Below, one piece after another: positions 1-8,664 of a stretch of DNA of 64,000 nt. Source of the DNA: Solirubrobacter sp963736505 (GTDB taxonomy: Bacteria; Actinomycetota; Thermoleophilia; Solirubrobacterales; Solirubrobacteraceae); the NCBI GenBank assembly GCA_963736505.1, contig CAVTOZ010000005.1, positions 372,001 to 436,000 on the forward strand. The letters run 5' to 3'. Made by a program: the position numbers and the translations under genes. The notes beneath the pieces are model-generated. The model was not told the DNA's origin, ran no database searches, and saw nothing but the letters and a program-made list of their open reading frames with translations. Numbering within the stretch: the first letter of the stretch is position 1; each line of letters opens with the position of its first letter.

Positions 1-585
1 GGCGACGTCAGCCTGTGGCCGAACCTGACCGGCGGCGAGGTGATCGACCTGCTCGGCCGGCTGCGCGGCGGGATGGACCCGCAGCGGCGCGACGCGCTGA
101 TCGAGCGCTTCGAGCTCGACCCGGCCAAGAAGGGCCGCACGTACTCCAAGGGCAACCGCCAGAAGGTCGCGCTCGTCGCGGCGCTCGCCTCCGACGCCGA
201 CCTGCTGATCCTCGACGAGCCGACGAGCGGGCTCGACCCGCTGATGGAGCAGATCTTCCGCAGCTGCGTCCAGGAGGAGCGCGAGCGCGGGCGCACAGTG
301 CTGCTCTCCAGCCACATCCTCGCGGAGGTCGAGGCGCTGTGCGACCGCGTGTCGATCATCCGCAAGGGCAGGACCGTCGAGTCGGGCAGCCTCAACGAGC
401 TGCGCCACCTCACCCGAACGACGATCGAGGCCGACACCGCCGACGGCCGCCACGTCGTCGAGCACGTCGAGCCGGGCGAGCTGCAGGCCGTGCTCGAGAA
501 GCTCGTGCAGACCGGCGTGAAGTCCCTCACCAGCCGCCCGCCCACGCTCGAAGAGCTGTTCCTGCGCCACTATGAGCGGGACTAG
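1..585 (+). CDS. ABC transporter ATP-binding protein (5' end outside window)
   Basis: This is the C-terminal 194 residues of an ABC ATPase; the Walker A region lies before the window. Visible are the signature region (YSKGNRQKVALVAALA, near residue 45), Walker B with its catalytic Glu (LLILDEPTSGLDP) and the switch His (LLSSHIL). The signature reads SKGNRQK instead of LSGGQ, a known variant in drug-exporter ATPases. It overlaps the following permease by 14 nt, so the two should form one ABC-2 type exporter. Substrate is unknown; the nearest family description is an antibiotic or drug efflux ATPase. Confidence 0.9.
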   Translation, partial: GDVSLWPNLTGGEVIDLLGRLRGGMDPQRRDALIERFELDPAKKGRTYSKGNRQKVALVAALASDADLLILDEPTSGLDPLMEQIFRSCVQEERERGRTVLLSSHILAEVEALCDRVSIIRKGRTVESGSLNELRHLTRTTIEADTADGRHVVEHVEPGELQAVLEKLVQTGVKSLTSRPPTLEELFLRHYERD

Positions 586-2116
586 GGAGCTCATCCGGCT
601 CGCGCTCAAGCGCGACCGCGTCTTCCTGCCGGTGTGGCTGGCCTTCCTCGCCGCCGCCGTCGTGCTGACCGGCTCGTCGTACAGCAGCCTGTACGCGACC
701 GAGGCCTCGCGCCGCCAGGTCGTCGAGGGGCTCGGGAGCACGCCCGCCACGCTCGCGCTGTACGGGCGCATCTACGGCGACTCGATCGGCGCGATCACGG
801 CCTGGCGCGTGCTCGGCCTCGCGCTCGCGCTCGTCGGCCTGATGAGCTACCTGACGGTCATGCGCCACACGCGCGCGGACGAGGAGTCGGCGCGCGCCGA
901 GCTGGTCGGGGCGGCGGTCGTGGGCCGCCGGGCGCCGCTCACCGCCGCCCTGCTCGTCGCGCTCGGCGCCAACGTCGCGCTGACGCTGCTGGTCACGCTC
1001 GGCCTGCTCGCGATCGGCTTTCCTGCCGCGGGCTCCTTCGCGATCGGCGCGGCGATGGGCATGGGCGGCTGCGTCTTCGCGGCCGTCGGCGCCGTCACGG
1101 CCCAGGTCGCCGTGTTCGCGCGCTCGGCGAACGCGCTGGCGGGCGCCGTGCTCGGCGCCAGCTACCTGCTGCGCGCCGTCGGCGACGCCGGCCCGCACTG
1201 GCTCTCGTGGCTGTCGCCGCTCGGCTGGTCGCAGCAGGTGCGCCCGTTCGCCGGCGACCGCTGGTGGACGCTGCTGCTCTCGCTCGCGCTGATCGTCCCG
1301 CTGCTCGCCGCGGCTTTCGCGCTGCTCGACCGGCGCGACCTCGGGGCCGGCGTCGTGGCGCCCAGGCCCGGGCCGGCCCGCGGCACGCTCGCGACGCCGC
1401 TGCAGCTCGCCTGGCGCCTGCAGCGCGGGTCGCTGGCCGGCTGGGCGGCCGGGTTCGCGATCCTCGGCGCGGCGCTCGGGAGCCTCGCCGGCGACATCGG
1501 CAACGTGATCGGCGACAGCGAGTCGGTGCGCAACGCGCTGACCGACCTCGGCGGCCGCAAGAGCCTCGCCGACGCCTACCTCGCCGCCGCGATGGCGATC
1601 TTCGGGCTCGTGGCCGCGGCGTACATGGTCCAGGCGATGCTGCGGCTGCGCAGCGAGGAGACCGCGGGCCACGCCGAGGCGCTGCTCGCGACGGCCGTGA
1701 CGCGGACGCGCTGGACGCTCAGCCACGCCGCGATCGCCGCCGGCGGCACCGCCGCGCTCCTGCTGGTCGCCGGGCTCGCGGCCGGGATCGCCCACGGCCA
1801 GCCCGCCCGCGTCACCGCCGCCGGGCTCGTGCAGATCCCCGCCGCGTGGGTGCTCGGCGCCGTCGGGCTGGCCGCGTTCGGCCTGGCGCCGCGGGCGAGC
1901 GCCGCCGGCTGGGCCGCGATCGCGCTGTGCATCTTCATCTCCGAGCTCGGCCCGCTTCTGAAGCTCGGCGACGCCGTGCTCGGCATCTCGCCGTTCAGCC
2001 ACGTCCCGCAGCTCCCCGGCGGGGCGATGACGGCGGCGCCGCTCACGCTGAGCGCGATCGCGCTCGCGATCGGCGCCGCCGGGCTGGCCGGGTTCCGGAG
2101 GCGCGACGTGGGTTGA
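572..2116 (+). CDS. ABC-2 type exporter permease, large two-half form
   Basis: A 514-residue membrane protein with about 12 hydrophobic segments in two halves, beginning MSGTRELIRLALKRDR. Length, Arg-rich N-terminus and two-half layout match the actinobacterial permeases annotated as exporters of polyketide antibiotics. The start overlaps the ATPase gene by 14 nt, indicating co-translation. The stop codon TGA (2114-2116) lies inside a TTGACA hexamer that forms half of the palindrome in front of metH. Substrate cannot be told from sequence. Confidence 0.88.
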   Translation: MSGTRELIRLALKRDRVFLPVWLAFLAAAVVLTGSSYSSLYATEASRRQVVEGLGSTPATLALYGRIYGDSIGAITAWRVLGLALALVGLMSYLTVMRHTRADEESARAELVGAAVVGRRAPLTAALLVALGANVALTLLVTLGLLAIGFPAAGSFAIGAAMGMGGCVFAAVGAVTAQVAVFARSANALAGAVLGASYLLRAVGDAGPHWLSWLSPLGWSQQVRPFAGDRWWTLLLSLALIVPLLAAAFALLDRRDLGAGVVAPRPGPARGTLATPLQLAWRLQRGSLAGWAAGFAILGAALGSLAGDIGNVIGDSESVRNALTDLGGRKSLADAYLAAAMAIFGLVAAAYMVQAMLRLRSEETAGHAEALLATAVTRTRWTLSHAAIAAGGTAALLLVAGLAAGIAHGQPARVTAAGLVQIPAAWVLGAVGLAAFGLAPRASAAGWAAIALCIFISELGPLLKLGDAVLGISPFSHVPQLPGGAMTAAPLTLSAIALAIGAAGLAGFRRRDVG

Positions 2117-2130
2117 CAAGGTTGTGTCAA
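2113..2130. promoter_or_regulatory. Palindrome TTGACA-N6-TGTCAA before metH
   Basis: A perfect inverted repeat with 6-bp arms at 2113-2118 and 2125-2130. The same stretch holds a direct repeat CAAGGTTG (2117-2124 and 2128-2135) with an 11-nt period, about one helical turn. It includes the stop codon of the upstream permease and lies just before the metH -10 box. The TTGACA could be a -35 element, but 20 nt to TAGCCT is long, so an operator is as likely. Confidence 0.5.
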
Positions 2131-2138
2131 GGTTGCGC

Positions 2139-2144
2139 TAGCCT
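2139..2144 (+). promoter_or_regulatory. -10 box TAGCCT for metH
   Basis: TAGCCT lies 9 nt before ATG 2154 with no Shine-Dalgarno between, suggesting a leaderless or near-leaderless transcript. A GTG at 2145 directly abuts the box and is therefore a less likely start. Confidence 0.5.
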
Positions 2145-2153
2145 GTGTCGATC

Positions 2154-5100
2154 ATGCGTGACTTCCTCGCCGCCACCCGTGACCGCGTCATCGTCTTCGA
2201 CGGCGGCATGGGCGCCACGCTCGAGCAGTTCGACCTCAGCCTGGAGAAGGACTACAAGCTCCCCGGCCGCTGTCACGAGGCGCTCGTGCTCAACCGCCCG
2301 GACGTGATCCAGGGCGTGCACGAGTCGATGGTCGCGGCCGGCGCGGAGGTCGTGGAGACCGACACGTTCCAAGGCTCGCGGCTGAAGCTCGACGAGTGGG
2401 GCCTGGGCGAGCACACGCTGGAGATCAACCGCCGCGCCGCCGAGATCGCGCGCAAGGCGGTCGGCGAGGACCGCTTCGTGGCCGGCTCGATCGGCCCGAC
2501 GGGCTTCCTGCCCGCGTCCGAGGACCCGAGCCTGGGCCAGGTCCGCTTCCGCGAGCTGGTCGCCGTCTTCGCCGAGCAGGCGCAGGGCCTGCTCGAGGGC
2601 GGCGTGGACCTGCTGATCGTCGAGACCGCGCAGGACATCCTCGAGGTCAAGGCCTCGATCTTCGGCATTCGCGAAGCCTTCAAGCTGACCGGCCGCACGA
2701 CGCCGATCCAGGCGTCGGTCTCGCTGCTGCCCAACGGCGGCAAGATGCTGCTCGGCACCGACGTCAGCGCCGCGCTCGCGACGCTCGAGGCGCTGAAGGT
2801 CGACGTCATCGGCCTCAACTGCTCGACCGGCCCTGAGGACATGCGCGACGCGATCCGCTTCCTCGGCGAGCACTCGCCGATCCCGGTCCACTGCATCCCG
2901 AACGCCGGCATCCCGCACCAGGGCCCGGACGGCGAGACGATCTTCCCGGAGGAGCCCGGCCCGCTCGCCGACGCGCTGGGCGAGTTCGTCGAGCGCTATG
3001 GCGTCTCGATCGTGGGCGGCTGCTGCGGCACCACGCCGGAGCACATCCGCGCGATCCACGAGCGCTGCGCCTCGCATCCGGTCGGCGCGCGGCCCGCCCC
3101 GCGCGCGCCGCACGTGTCGAGCATGATCGCCGCCACGCCGCTCGTGCAGGAGCCGGCCCCGACGATCGTCGGCGAGCGCGTGAACTCGCAGGGCTCGCGC
3201 CGCGCCAAGGAGCTGCTGCTGGCCGACGACTACGACGCGCTGCTGCAGGTCGCCGAGGACCAGGTGGAGGGCGGCGCGCACGTGCTCGACCTGTGCGTCG
3301 CGCTGACCGAGCGCCAGGACGAGGACGAGCAGATGCGACTCGTGTCCAAGAAGGTCTCGCTCACGCAGCCGTCGCCGATCCAGGTCGACTCGACCGAGCC
3401 CGAGGTGATCGAGACCGCGCTCGACCAGATCCCCGGCCGCGCGATCGTCAACTCCGTCAACCTCGAGGCCGGCCGCGACAAGCTCGACCGCGTGGTCCCG
3501 ATCGCGATGGCGCACGGCGCCGCGCTGATCGCGCTGACGATCGACGAGGTCGGCATGGCCAAGACGCGCGAGCGCAAGCTCGAGGTCGCCGAGCGGATCG
3601 TCGAGCTCGTCTGCGACGAGCACGGCATGGACCGCGAGCTGCTGATCTTCGACGCGCTCACGTTCACGCTCACGACCGGCGACGACGAGTGGAAGCCGTC
3701 GGCCGTCGAGACGATCGAGGGCATCCGGCTGATCAAGTCCGAGCTGCCCGGCGTGAAGACCTCGCTCGGCGTCTCCAACGTCTCCTTCGGCATCGGGCTG
3801 CCCGCGCGCTCGGTCCTGAACTCGGTCTTCCTCTCGCACTGCGTGGAGGCCGGGCTCGACCTCGCGATGGTCAACCCGAACCACATCACGCCGTACTCGG
3901 AGATCCCCACCGAGGAGCGCGAGCTCGCCGACGACCTCGTCTTCAACCGCCGCGAGGACGCGCTCGAGCGCTTCATCGCGCACTTCGAGGCCAAGGGCCC
4001 CGAGGCCGAGGCCGAGAGCGCCGACCCGACGGCCGGGATGGAGCCCGAGGAGGCGCTGCACTGGCACATCCTGCGCCGCAAGCGGGAGGGCGTCGAGGCC
4101 CAGATCGACGCCAGCGTCGAGAAGATCGGCGCCGTCCCGACGCTCAACCAGGTCCTGCTGCCGGCCATGAAGGAGGTCGGCGACAAGTTCGGCGCCGGCG
4201 AGCTGATCCTGCCCTTCGTGCTGCAGAGCGCCGAGGTCATGAAGCGCGCCGTGGCGCAGCTGGAGCAGTACCTCGACAAGCTCGAGGGCTACACCAAGGG
4301 CACGGTCGTGCTGGCGACCGTGTTCGGCGACGTGCACGACATCGGCAAGTCGCTGGTCAACACGATCCTGACGAACAACGGCTACACGGTCGTCGACCTC
4401 GGCAAGCAGGTGCCGATCCAGACGATCCTCGACGCCGCCAAGGAGCACGAGGCGACCGCGATCGGCCTGTCGGCGCTGCTCGTCTCGACCTCCAAGCAGA
4501 TGCCGCTGGCGATCCAGGAGCTGCACTCGCAGGGGCTCGAGTTCCCGGTCCTGCTCGGCGGCGCCGCGATCAACCGCAAGTTCGGCCTGCGCGTGCTCTA
4601 CCCCGGCGGCAAGGACTCCGACCAGATCTACGACCCCGGCGTCTTCTACTGCAAGGACGCGTTCGAGGGCCTGGCCGTGATGGACCGCCTGGTCGAGCCC
4701 GAGCGCCGCGCCGAGCTCGTGAGCGAGATCCGCGCCGCCGCCGCCAAGCTGCGCGAGGTCCACGAGGAGGAGGAGGTGCTCGACACCACCGACGACTCCG
4801 TGCGCTCGGCCGCCGCCACCGACGTCGACGTGCCCGAGCCGCCGTTCTGGGGCGTGCGCGAGATCGAGGTCGACCTCGAGGAGCTCTACACGCACCTCGA
4901 CACGCACGTGCTCTTCAAGCTCCACTGGGGCGGCCGCGGCGTCAAGGGCGAGGAGTGGCGCCGGCTGCTGGCCGACGACTTCCGCCCGCGCCTTGAGCGC
5001 ATGTGGAACGAGGCGACCTACCTGCACCCCCGAGCGCTGCTCGGCTACTTCCCGTGCTACTCCGAGGGCAACGACATCGTCGTGCTCGACCCGGACGACC

Positions 5101-5738
5101 GCGAGACCGTGATCGAGCGCTTCACGTGCCCGCGCCAGCCCAAGGGCGACCGCCTGTGCCTGGCCGACTTCTACCGCTCCAAGGAGTCCGGCGAGCTCGA
5201 CGTCGTCGCGCTGCAGGCCGTCACGGTCGGCGACGAGGTGACCGAGGTGATGGCGCGCCTGGAGCAGGAGGGCGAGTTCGCCGAGCAGCTGTTCGTCCAC
5301 GGCCTGGGCGTGCAGACGGCCGAGGGCCTCGCCGAGTGGCTGCACTGGAAGGTCCGCAACGCCTTCGGCATCGACGTCCGCCAGGGCCGCCGCTACGCCT
5401 GGGGCTACCCGTCGATCCCGGACCAGTCCGAGCACGACAAGGTCGAGCGCGTGCTGGGCCTGGAGCGGATCGGCATGTCGATCACCGACGGCTACGCGCC
5501 GCTGCCCGAGCAGTCGACGCTGGCGATCATCGCGCACCACCCGCAGGCGATCTACTTCGGCATGCGCAACGGTCGGCTGCTCCCGAACGGCTCGCCGGAC
5601 GACGTGATCCGCGGCACCGCGCGCGACCCCTCGCTGTTCGCCGATCTCGGCGACGAGGACGACGAGCGAAGCGGTGGTGAGGCCTCCGGCCGAGACAGTG
5701 CCGCCGGTGCGGCCGCGGAGGCCGCGGCAGCACGCTGA
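2154..5738 (+). CDS. metH: Cobalamin-dependent methionine synthase
   Basis: This 1194-residue protein has the full MetH architecture. The N-terminal homocysteine methyltransferase barrel carries its zinc Cys in LNCSTG (near 222) and GGCCGT (near 288). A pterin-binding barrel follows (about 335-600), then the cobalamin cap and the B12 domain with DVHDIGKSL (near 725), whose His ligates cobalt. The C-terminal AdoMet reactivation domain has RRYAWGYPSIPD (near 1078). It transfers methyl from methyltetrahydrofolate to homocysteine in the cytoplasm. ATG 2154 is preferred over GTG 2145 because of the -10 box spacing. No cobalamin riboswitch fits in the 37 nt upstream. Confidence 0.97.
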   Translation: MRDFLAATRDRVIVFDGGMGATLEQFDLSLEKDYKLPGRCHEALVLNRPDVIQGVHESMVAAGAEVVETDTFQGSRLKLDEWGLGEHTLEINRRAAEIARKAVGEDRFVAGSIGPTGFLPASEDPSLGQVRFRELVAVFAEQAQGLLEGGVDLLIVETAQDILEVKASIFGIREAFKLTGRTTPIQASVSLLPNGGKMLLGTDVSAALATLEALKVDVIGLNCSTGPEDMRDAIRFLGEHSPIPVHCIPNAGIPHQGPDGETIFPEEPGPLADALGEFVERYGVSIVGGCCGTTPEHIRAIHERCASHPVGARPAPRAPHVSSMIAATPLVQEPAPTIVGERVNSQGSRRAKELLLADDYDALLQVAEDQVEGGAHVLDLCVALTERQDEDEQMRLVSKKVSLTQPSPIQVDSTEPEVIETALDQIPGRAIVNSVNLEAGRDKLDRVVPIAMAHGAALIALTIDEVGMAKTRERKLEVAERIVELVCDEHGMDRELLIFDALTFTLTTGDDEWKPSAVETIEGIRLIKSELPGVKTSLGVSNVSFGIGLPARSVLNSVFLSHCVEAGLDLAMVNPNHITPYSEIPTEERELADDLVFNRREDALERFIAHFEAKGPEAEAESADPTAGMEPEEALHWHILRRKREGVEAQIDASVEKIGAVPTLNQVLLPAMKEVGDKFGAGELILPFVLQSAEVMKRAVAQLEQYLDKLEGYTKGTVVLATVFGDVHDIGKSLVNTILTNNGYTVVDLGKQVPIQTILDAAKEHEATAIGLSALLVSTSKQMPLAIQELHSQGLEFPVLLGGAAINRKFGLRVLYPGGKDSDQIYDPGVFYCKDAFEGLAVMDRLVEPERRAELVSEIRAAAAKLREVHEEEEVLDTTDDSVRSAAATDVDVPEPPFWGVREIEVDLEELYTHLDTHVLFKLHWGGRGVKGEEWRRLLADDFRPRLERMWNEATYLHPRALLGYFPCYSEGNDIVVLDPDDRETVIERFTCPRQPKGDRLCLADFYRSKESGELDVVALQAVTVGDEVTEVMARLEQEGEFAEQLFVHGLGVQTAEGLAEWLHWKVRNAFGIDVRQGRRYAWGYPSIPDQSEHDKVERVLGLERIGMSITDGYAPLPEQSTLAIIAHHPQAIYFGMRNGRLLPNGSPDDVIRGTARDPSLFADLGDEDDERSGGEASGRDSAAGAAAEAAAAR

Positions 5739-5753
5739 CACACCGGTTGCTGG

Positions 5754-5773
5754 ATCGGCGGCCGTCGGCCGAT
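5754..5773. terminator. Short hairpin after metH
   Basis: An ATCGGC/GCCGAT stem of 6 bp with an 8-nt GC-rich loop lies 15 nt after the metH stop. There is no T-run, so it is at best a weak terminator or a chance repeat. Confidence 0.25.
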
Positions 5774-5787
5774 GACCAACATGGTCG

Positions 5788-8115
5788 ATGCGATCCAGTC
5801 AGGGAAGCCACTACGCGGATGACGTAATGCGTGCAACCGCGCGCGCCGGGCAACTGCCCGAGGCGCGTGTGCGCGCCCGCCGGCATGCCTGGCTGCTGGT
5901 CGCCGCGGTCGCCGTCGTGCTCGGGTCGGCCGGCTGGATCTGCGCGCTGCACGCCGCCAGCGCACGCGAGCACCACCGCGCGGAGACGCTGATGGCGCTC
6001 GACGAGCGCCTCGACGAGCTGCAGCTGCTGCACTGGCGCGGCGTCGCCGGCGACCTCGACCCGCAGGCGTCGCTCGTGCAGGAGACCCTGCGCTGGCGGC
6101 TGTTCCGCGCGGACGCCGTCAAGAACATGCCGCGGCTCGGCGGCCGCCCGACGGCCGGCATCGAAGGGCTGCTCGCGGAGACCGCCAGCGACGTCGCCGT
6201 GCCGCACCGCAGCGTCGCCGAGGTGCGTCAGGCCGGCGCTCCGCTGCTCGCGCGGCTGGACAAGCTCAGCGGCAGCATCGACCGCGAGATCGTCATCGCC
6301 GGCGGGCACGCGCGCGTGGCCCGCGATCGCGCCTGGCGGCTGACCGCGCTGACCGGCCTGCTCGCCCTGCTGATCGTTACGCTGCTGCTCGTCACCTTCG
6401 CCCGCACGAGCCTCGCCGCCCGCCGCGCGCTCGCCGCCGCGGCCCGCGCAGAGGGCGAGCGCGGCGCGCTGCAGGCCTCCTCGCGCCGCTTCCACGCGCT
6501 CGTCCGCCACGCCTCCGAGGCCGTGATCGTGCTCGACGCCGGCGGCGACGTCACGTTCGCGACGCCGTCGGTCGAAGGCCTGCTCGGCCGCGCCGACCTC
6601 GGCGGCTGCTCGCTGTCGGCGTTCGTCGCGCCTGAGGACACCGGCCGGCTCGAGGCGCTCGTCCACGCCGCGCGCGAGAGCGGCGGGGCCGTCGCCGGCG
6701 AGGTTGCGCTCGTGCACCTCCAGGGCCGGCTCGTGCACGCCGAGGTGCGCGTCGCCGACCGGCTCGCGGACCCGGACGTCAACGGCGTCGTGCTCGCCGT
6801 GCGCGACGTGTCCGAGCGCCGCCGGCTGGAGCGCCAGCTGCGCCGCAGCGCGCGCCGCGACCCGCTCACCGGCCTGCCCAACCGGGCCAGCTTCGAGGAC
6901 CGCGTGCGCGAGGTGCTCGCCGACCCCGGGCGCCGCGCGGCCGTGCTGCTGCTCGACATCGACGACTTCGAGACCGTCAACGACTCGCTCGGCCACCTCG
7001 GCGGCGACCAGGTCCTGATCACCTGCGCGGCGCGGCTGCACGCCGCGGCCGGCGACAACCTGATCGCGCGCCTGGGCTCCGACGAGTTCGCCGTCCTGCT
7101 CGAGGACGTGAGCGCGGCCGAGCACGCCGAGCGCGCCGCGCGCGAGCTGGCCGCCGCCGTCGCGCTCCCGGTCACGATCGACGGCGCAGAGGTGCCGGTC
7201 ACCGTCACCGCCGGCCTCGCGCTCGCCGCGCCCGGGCTCGCGCCCGAGGACCTGTTGCGCTGTGCCGACACCGCGCTGCACATCGCGCAGTCGCGCGGCG
7301 CGGGCGAGCTGCAGGCGTACTCGCCGGCGATGCACGCCAACGCCCGCCGCCGGCTGGAGCTGCGCGCGGCGCTCGTGCACGCCGTGCGCGCCGGGACGCT
7401 GGAGCTGGCCTACCAGCCGATCGTCGACCTCGCCAGCGACGAGGCGACCGGCGTCGAGGCGCTGCTGCGCTGGACGCTCGACGGCGAGCCGGTCGCGCCG
7501 TCGGAGTTCATCCCGCTCGCCGAGGCGACCGGCTTGATCGTCGAGCTCGGCGCCTGGGTGCTCGAACGCGCCTGCGCCGACGTCGCGCCGCTGCGGACCG
7601 CGTCCGGCGCGCCGCTGCGGGTCGCCGTCAACGTCTCCGCCGTCCAGCTGCGCTCCGCCGGCTTCACCGGCCAGGTCGCCGAGACGCTGCGCCGCACCGG
7701 CCTCGCCCCCGACCGGCTGACGATCGAGCTGACCGAGTCGGTCGTCGTCGACGACGTCGCCTCCGTCACCGAGGTGTTCAGCGCGCTGCGCACGCTCGGC
7801 GCGCGGATCGCGATCGACGACTTCGGCACCGGCTTCTCATCGCTCGCCTCGCTCGCCGAGCTGCCGATCGACGCGCTCAAGCTCGACCGCTCGTTCATCG
7901 CCGCGATGGATCAGGGCGGCTCGCGCGAGGCGCTCGTCGCCGGCGTGATCTCGCTCGCCGAGCGGCTCGGCCTGCCGATCGTCGCCGAGGGCATCGAGAC
8001 GGCTGAGCAGCTCGCCGTGCTGCGCCGGCTCGGCTGCGGCTACGCCCAGGGGTTCCACCTCGGGCGCCCCGCGCCGCTGGCTCAGAGCAGCTCGGCGATC
8101 AGCGCCGCCGCCTGA
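5788..8115 (+). CDS. Membrane sensor with PAS, GGDEF and EAL domains
   Basis: A 775-residue protein for c-di-GMP turnover. Membrane segments near residues 30-50 and 184-206 flank a periplasmic sensor region. A PAS-like domain follows, then GGDEF with a GSDEF active-site variant (near 427), and EAL (VEALLRW near 553, DDFGTGFSSL, KLDRSFI, VAEGIE). The EAL motifs look intact, so phosphodiesterase activity is likely; whether the GSDEF domain makes c-di-GMP is uncertain. ATG 5827 is an alternative start. The last dozen residues run into an antisense gene remnant, so the natural C-terminus may have been altered by the deletion described for 8082-8591. Confidence 0.9.
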   Translation: MRSSQGSHYADDVMRATARAGQLPEARVRARRHAWLLVAAVAVVLGSAGWICALHAASAREHHRAETLMALDERLDELQLLHWRGVAGDLDPQASLVQETLRWRLFRADAVKNMPRLGGRPTAGIEGLLAETASDVAVPHRSVAEVRQAGAPLLARLDKLSGSIDREIVIAGGHARVARDRAWRLTALTGLLALLIVTLLLVTFARTSLAARRALAAAARAEGERGALQASSRRFHALVRHASEAVIVLDAGGDVTFATPSVEGLLGRADLGGCSLSAFVAPEDTGRLEALVHAARESGGAVAGEVALVHLQGRLVHAEVRVADRLADPDVNGVVLAVRDVSERRRLERQLRRSARRDPLTGLPNRASFEDRVREVLADPGRRAAVLLLDIDDFETVNDSLGHLGGDQVLITCAARLHAAAGDNLIARLGSDEFAVLLEDVSAAEHAERAARELAAAVALPVTIDGAEVPVTVTAGLALAAPGLAPEDLLRCADTALHIAQSRGAGELQAYSPAMHANARRRLELRAALVHAVRAGTLELAYQPIVDLASDEATGVEALLRWTLDGEPVAPSEFIPLAEATGLIVELGAWVLERACADVAPLRTASGAPLRVAVNVSAVQLRSAGFTGQVAETLRRTGLAPDRLTIELTESVVVDDVASVTEVFSALRTLGARIAIDDFGTGFSSLASLAELPIDALKLDRSFIAAMDQGGSREALVAGVISLAERLGLPIVAEGIETAEQLAVLRRLGCGYAQGFHLGRPAPLAQSSSAISAAA

Positions 8116-8591
8116 GCGGCACCGTCGCGCTCGACCTCCCGGTAGGCGACCTCGCGCCCGATCTCGGCCGCGATCGCCTGCGCGATGTCGGCACAGCGTG
8201 ATCAGCCGCCCGCCCGTCGTCTCGGCGAGCGCGGCGCCGCTCGCGTACGGGACGATCCGGTCGCGGTCGCCGTGGATCACGAGCACCGGACACCGGACGC
8301 GCGCGCAGCGCTCGCGGAAGCCCTCGGCGTCGGCGCCCGCGCAGCCGCGCTCGGTCAGGATCAGCGTCGGCGGCGAACTCCTCCTCGGCGTAGTCCTCGG
8401 CGGGCGGCGGGCGGCCGGATCCGCCGCCCGTCGAACGTGATCACGCGGAAGTGCCGGGCCAGGTAGGGGACCTGCAGCTTCCAGAAGCGCGACGGCACGA
8501 TCGACCGCGGCGGCAGCAGCACGGTCGGATCGCCGTCGCCGCGGACATCGTAGGCCACCCGGACGCCGTCTCGCACGATCGACGCGGTCAT
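8082..8591 (-). pseudogene. Decayed alpha/beta-hydrolase joined to an NmrA/SDR-like 3' end
   Basis: From 8591 downward the start reads like an alpha/beta hydrolase (MTASIVRDGVRVAYDV, then YLARHFRVITFDGR). The frame then shifts, with AEDYAEEEFAADA readable one frame over. About 130 family residues are missing before a later piece with VLVIHGDRDRIVPYASG. Near 8191 the frame shifts again to DIAQAIAAEIGREVAYREV, which resembles the end of an NAD(P)-binding NmrA/SDR-type protein and stops at 8082. At least two gene ends have thus been fused by deletions, and no single frame is open. The 3' end overlaps the GGDEF-EAL gene antisense. The hydrolase reading is firm; the NmrA reading is tentative. Confidence 0.72.
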
Positions 8592-8651
8592 GCTCACGAC
8601 GCTATCCGCTGGACCGGGCGCCGGCCTCAGAGGCCCCCTGGGCCTGCGCTG

Positions 8652-8657
8652 TAGCCT
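8652..8657 (+). promoter_or_regulatory. -10 box TAGCCT for the patatin gene
   Basis: TAGCCT is exactly 7 nt before GTG 8665 with no Shine-Dalgarno. This placement supports GTG 8665 over the longer reading frame that begins at 8590. Confidence 0.55.
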
Positions 8658-8664
8658 CGTCGGT

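Noticed and set aside
2117..2153. Possible cobalamin riboswitch before metH
   Set aside because: Only 37 nt separate the upstream stop from the metH start, far too short for a B12 riboswitch.
2127..5741. A 1204-residue open frame antisense to metH
   Set aside because: Very long antisense frames are common at this GC content; the translation is low-complexity Arg/Ala/Asp/Val/Leu with no domain, while the plus strand encodes an unmistakable MetH.
8590..8664. Upstream extension of the patatin reading frame
   Set aside because: It has no family similarity, is antisense to the decayed hydrolase start, and the -10 box lies between it and GTG 8665.
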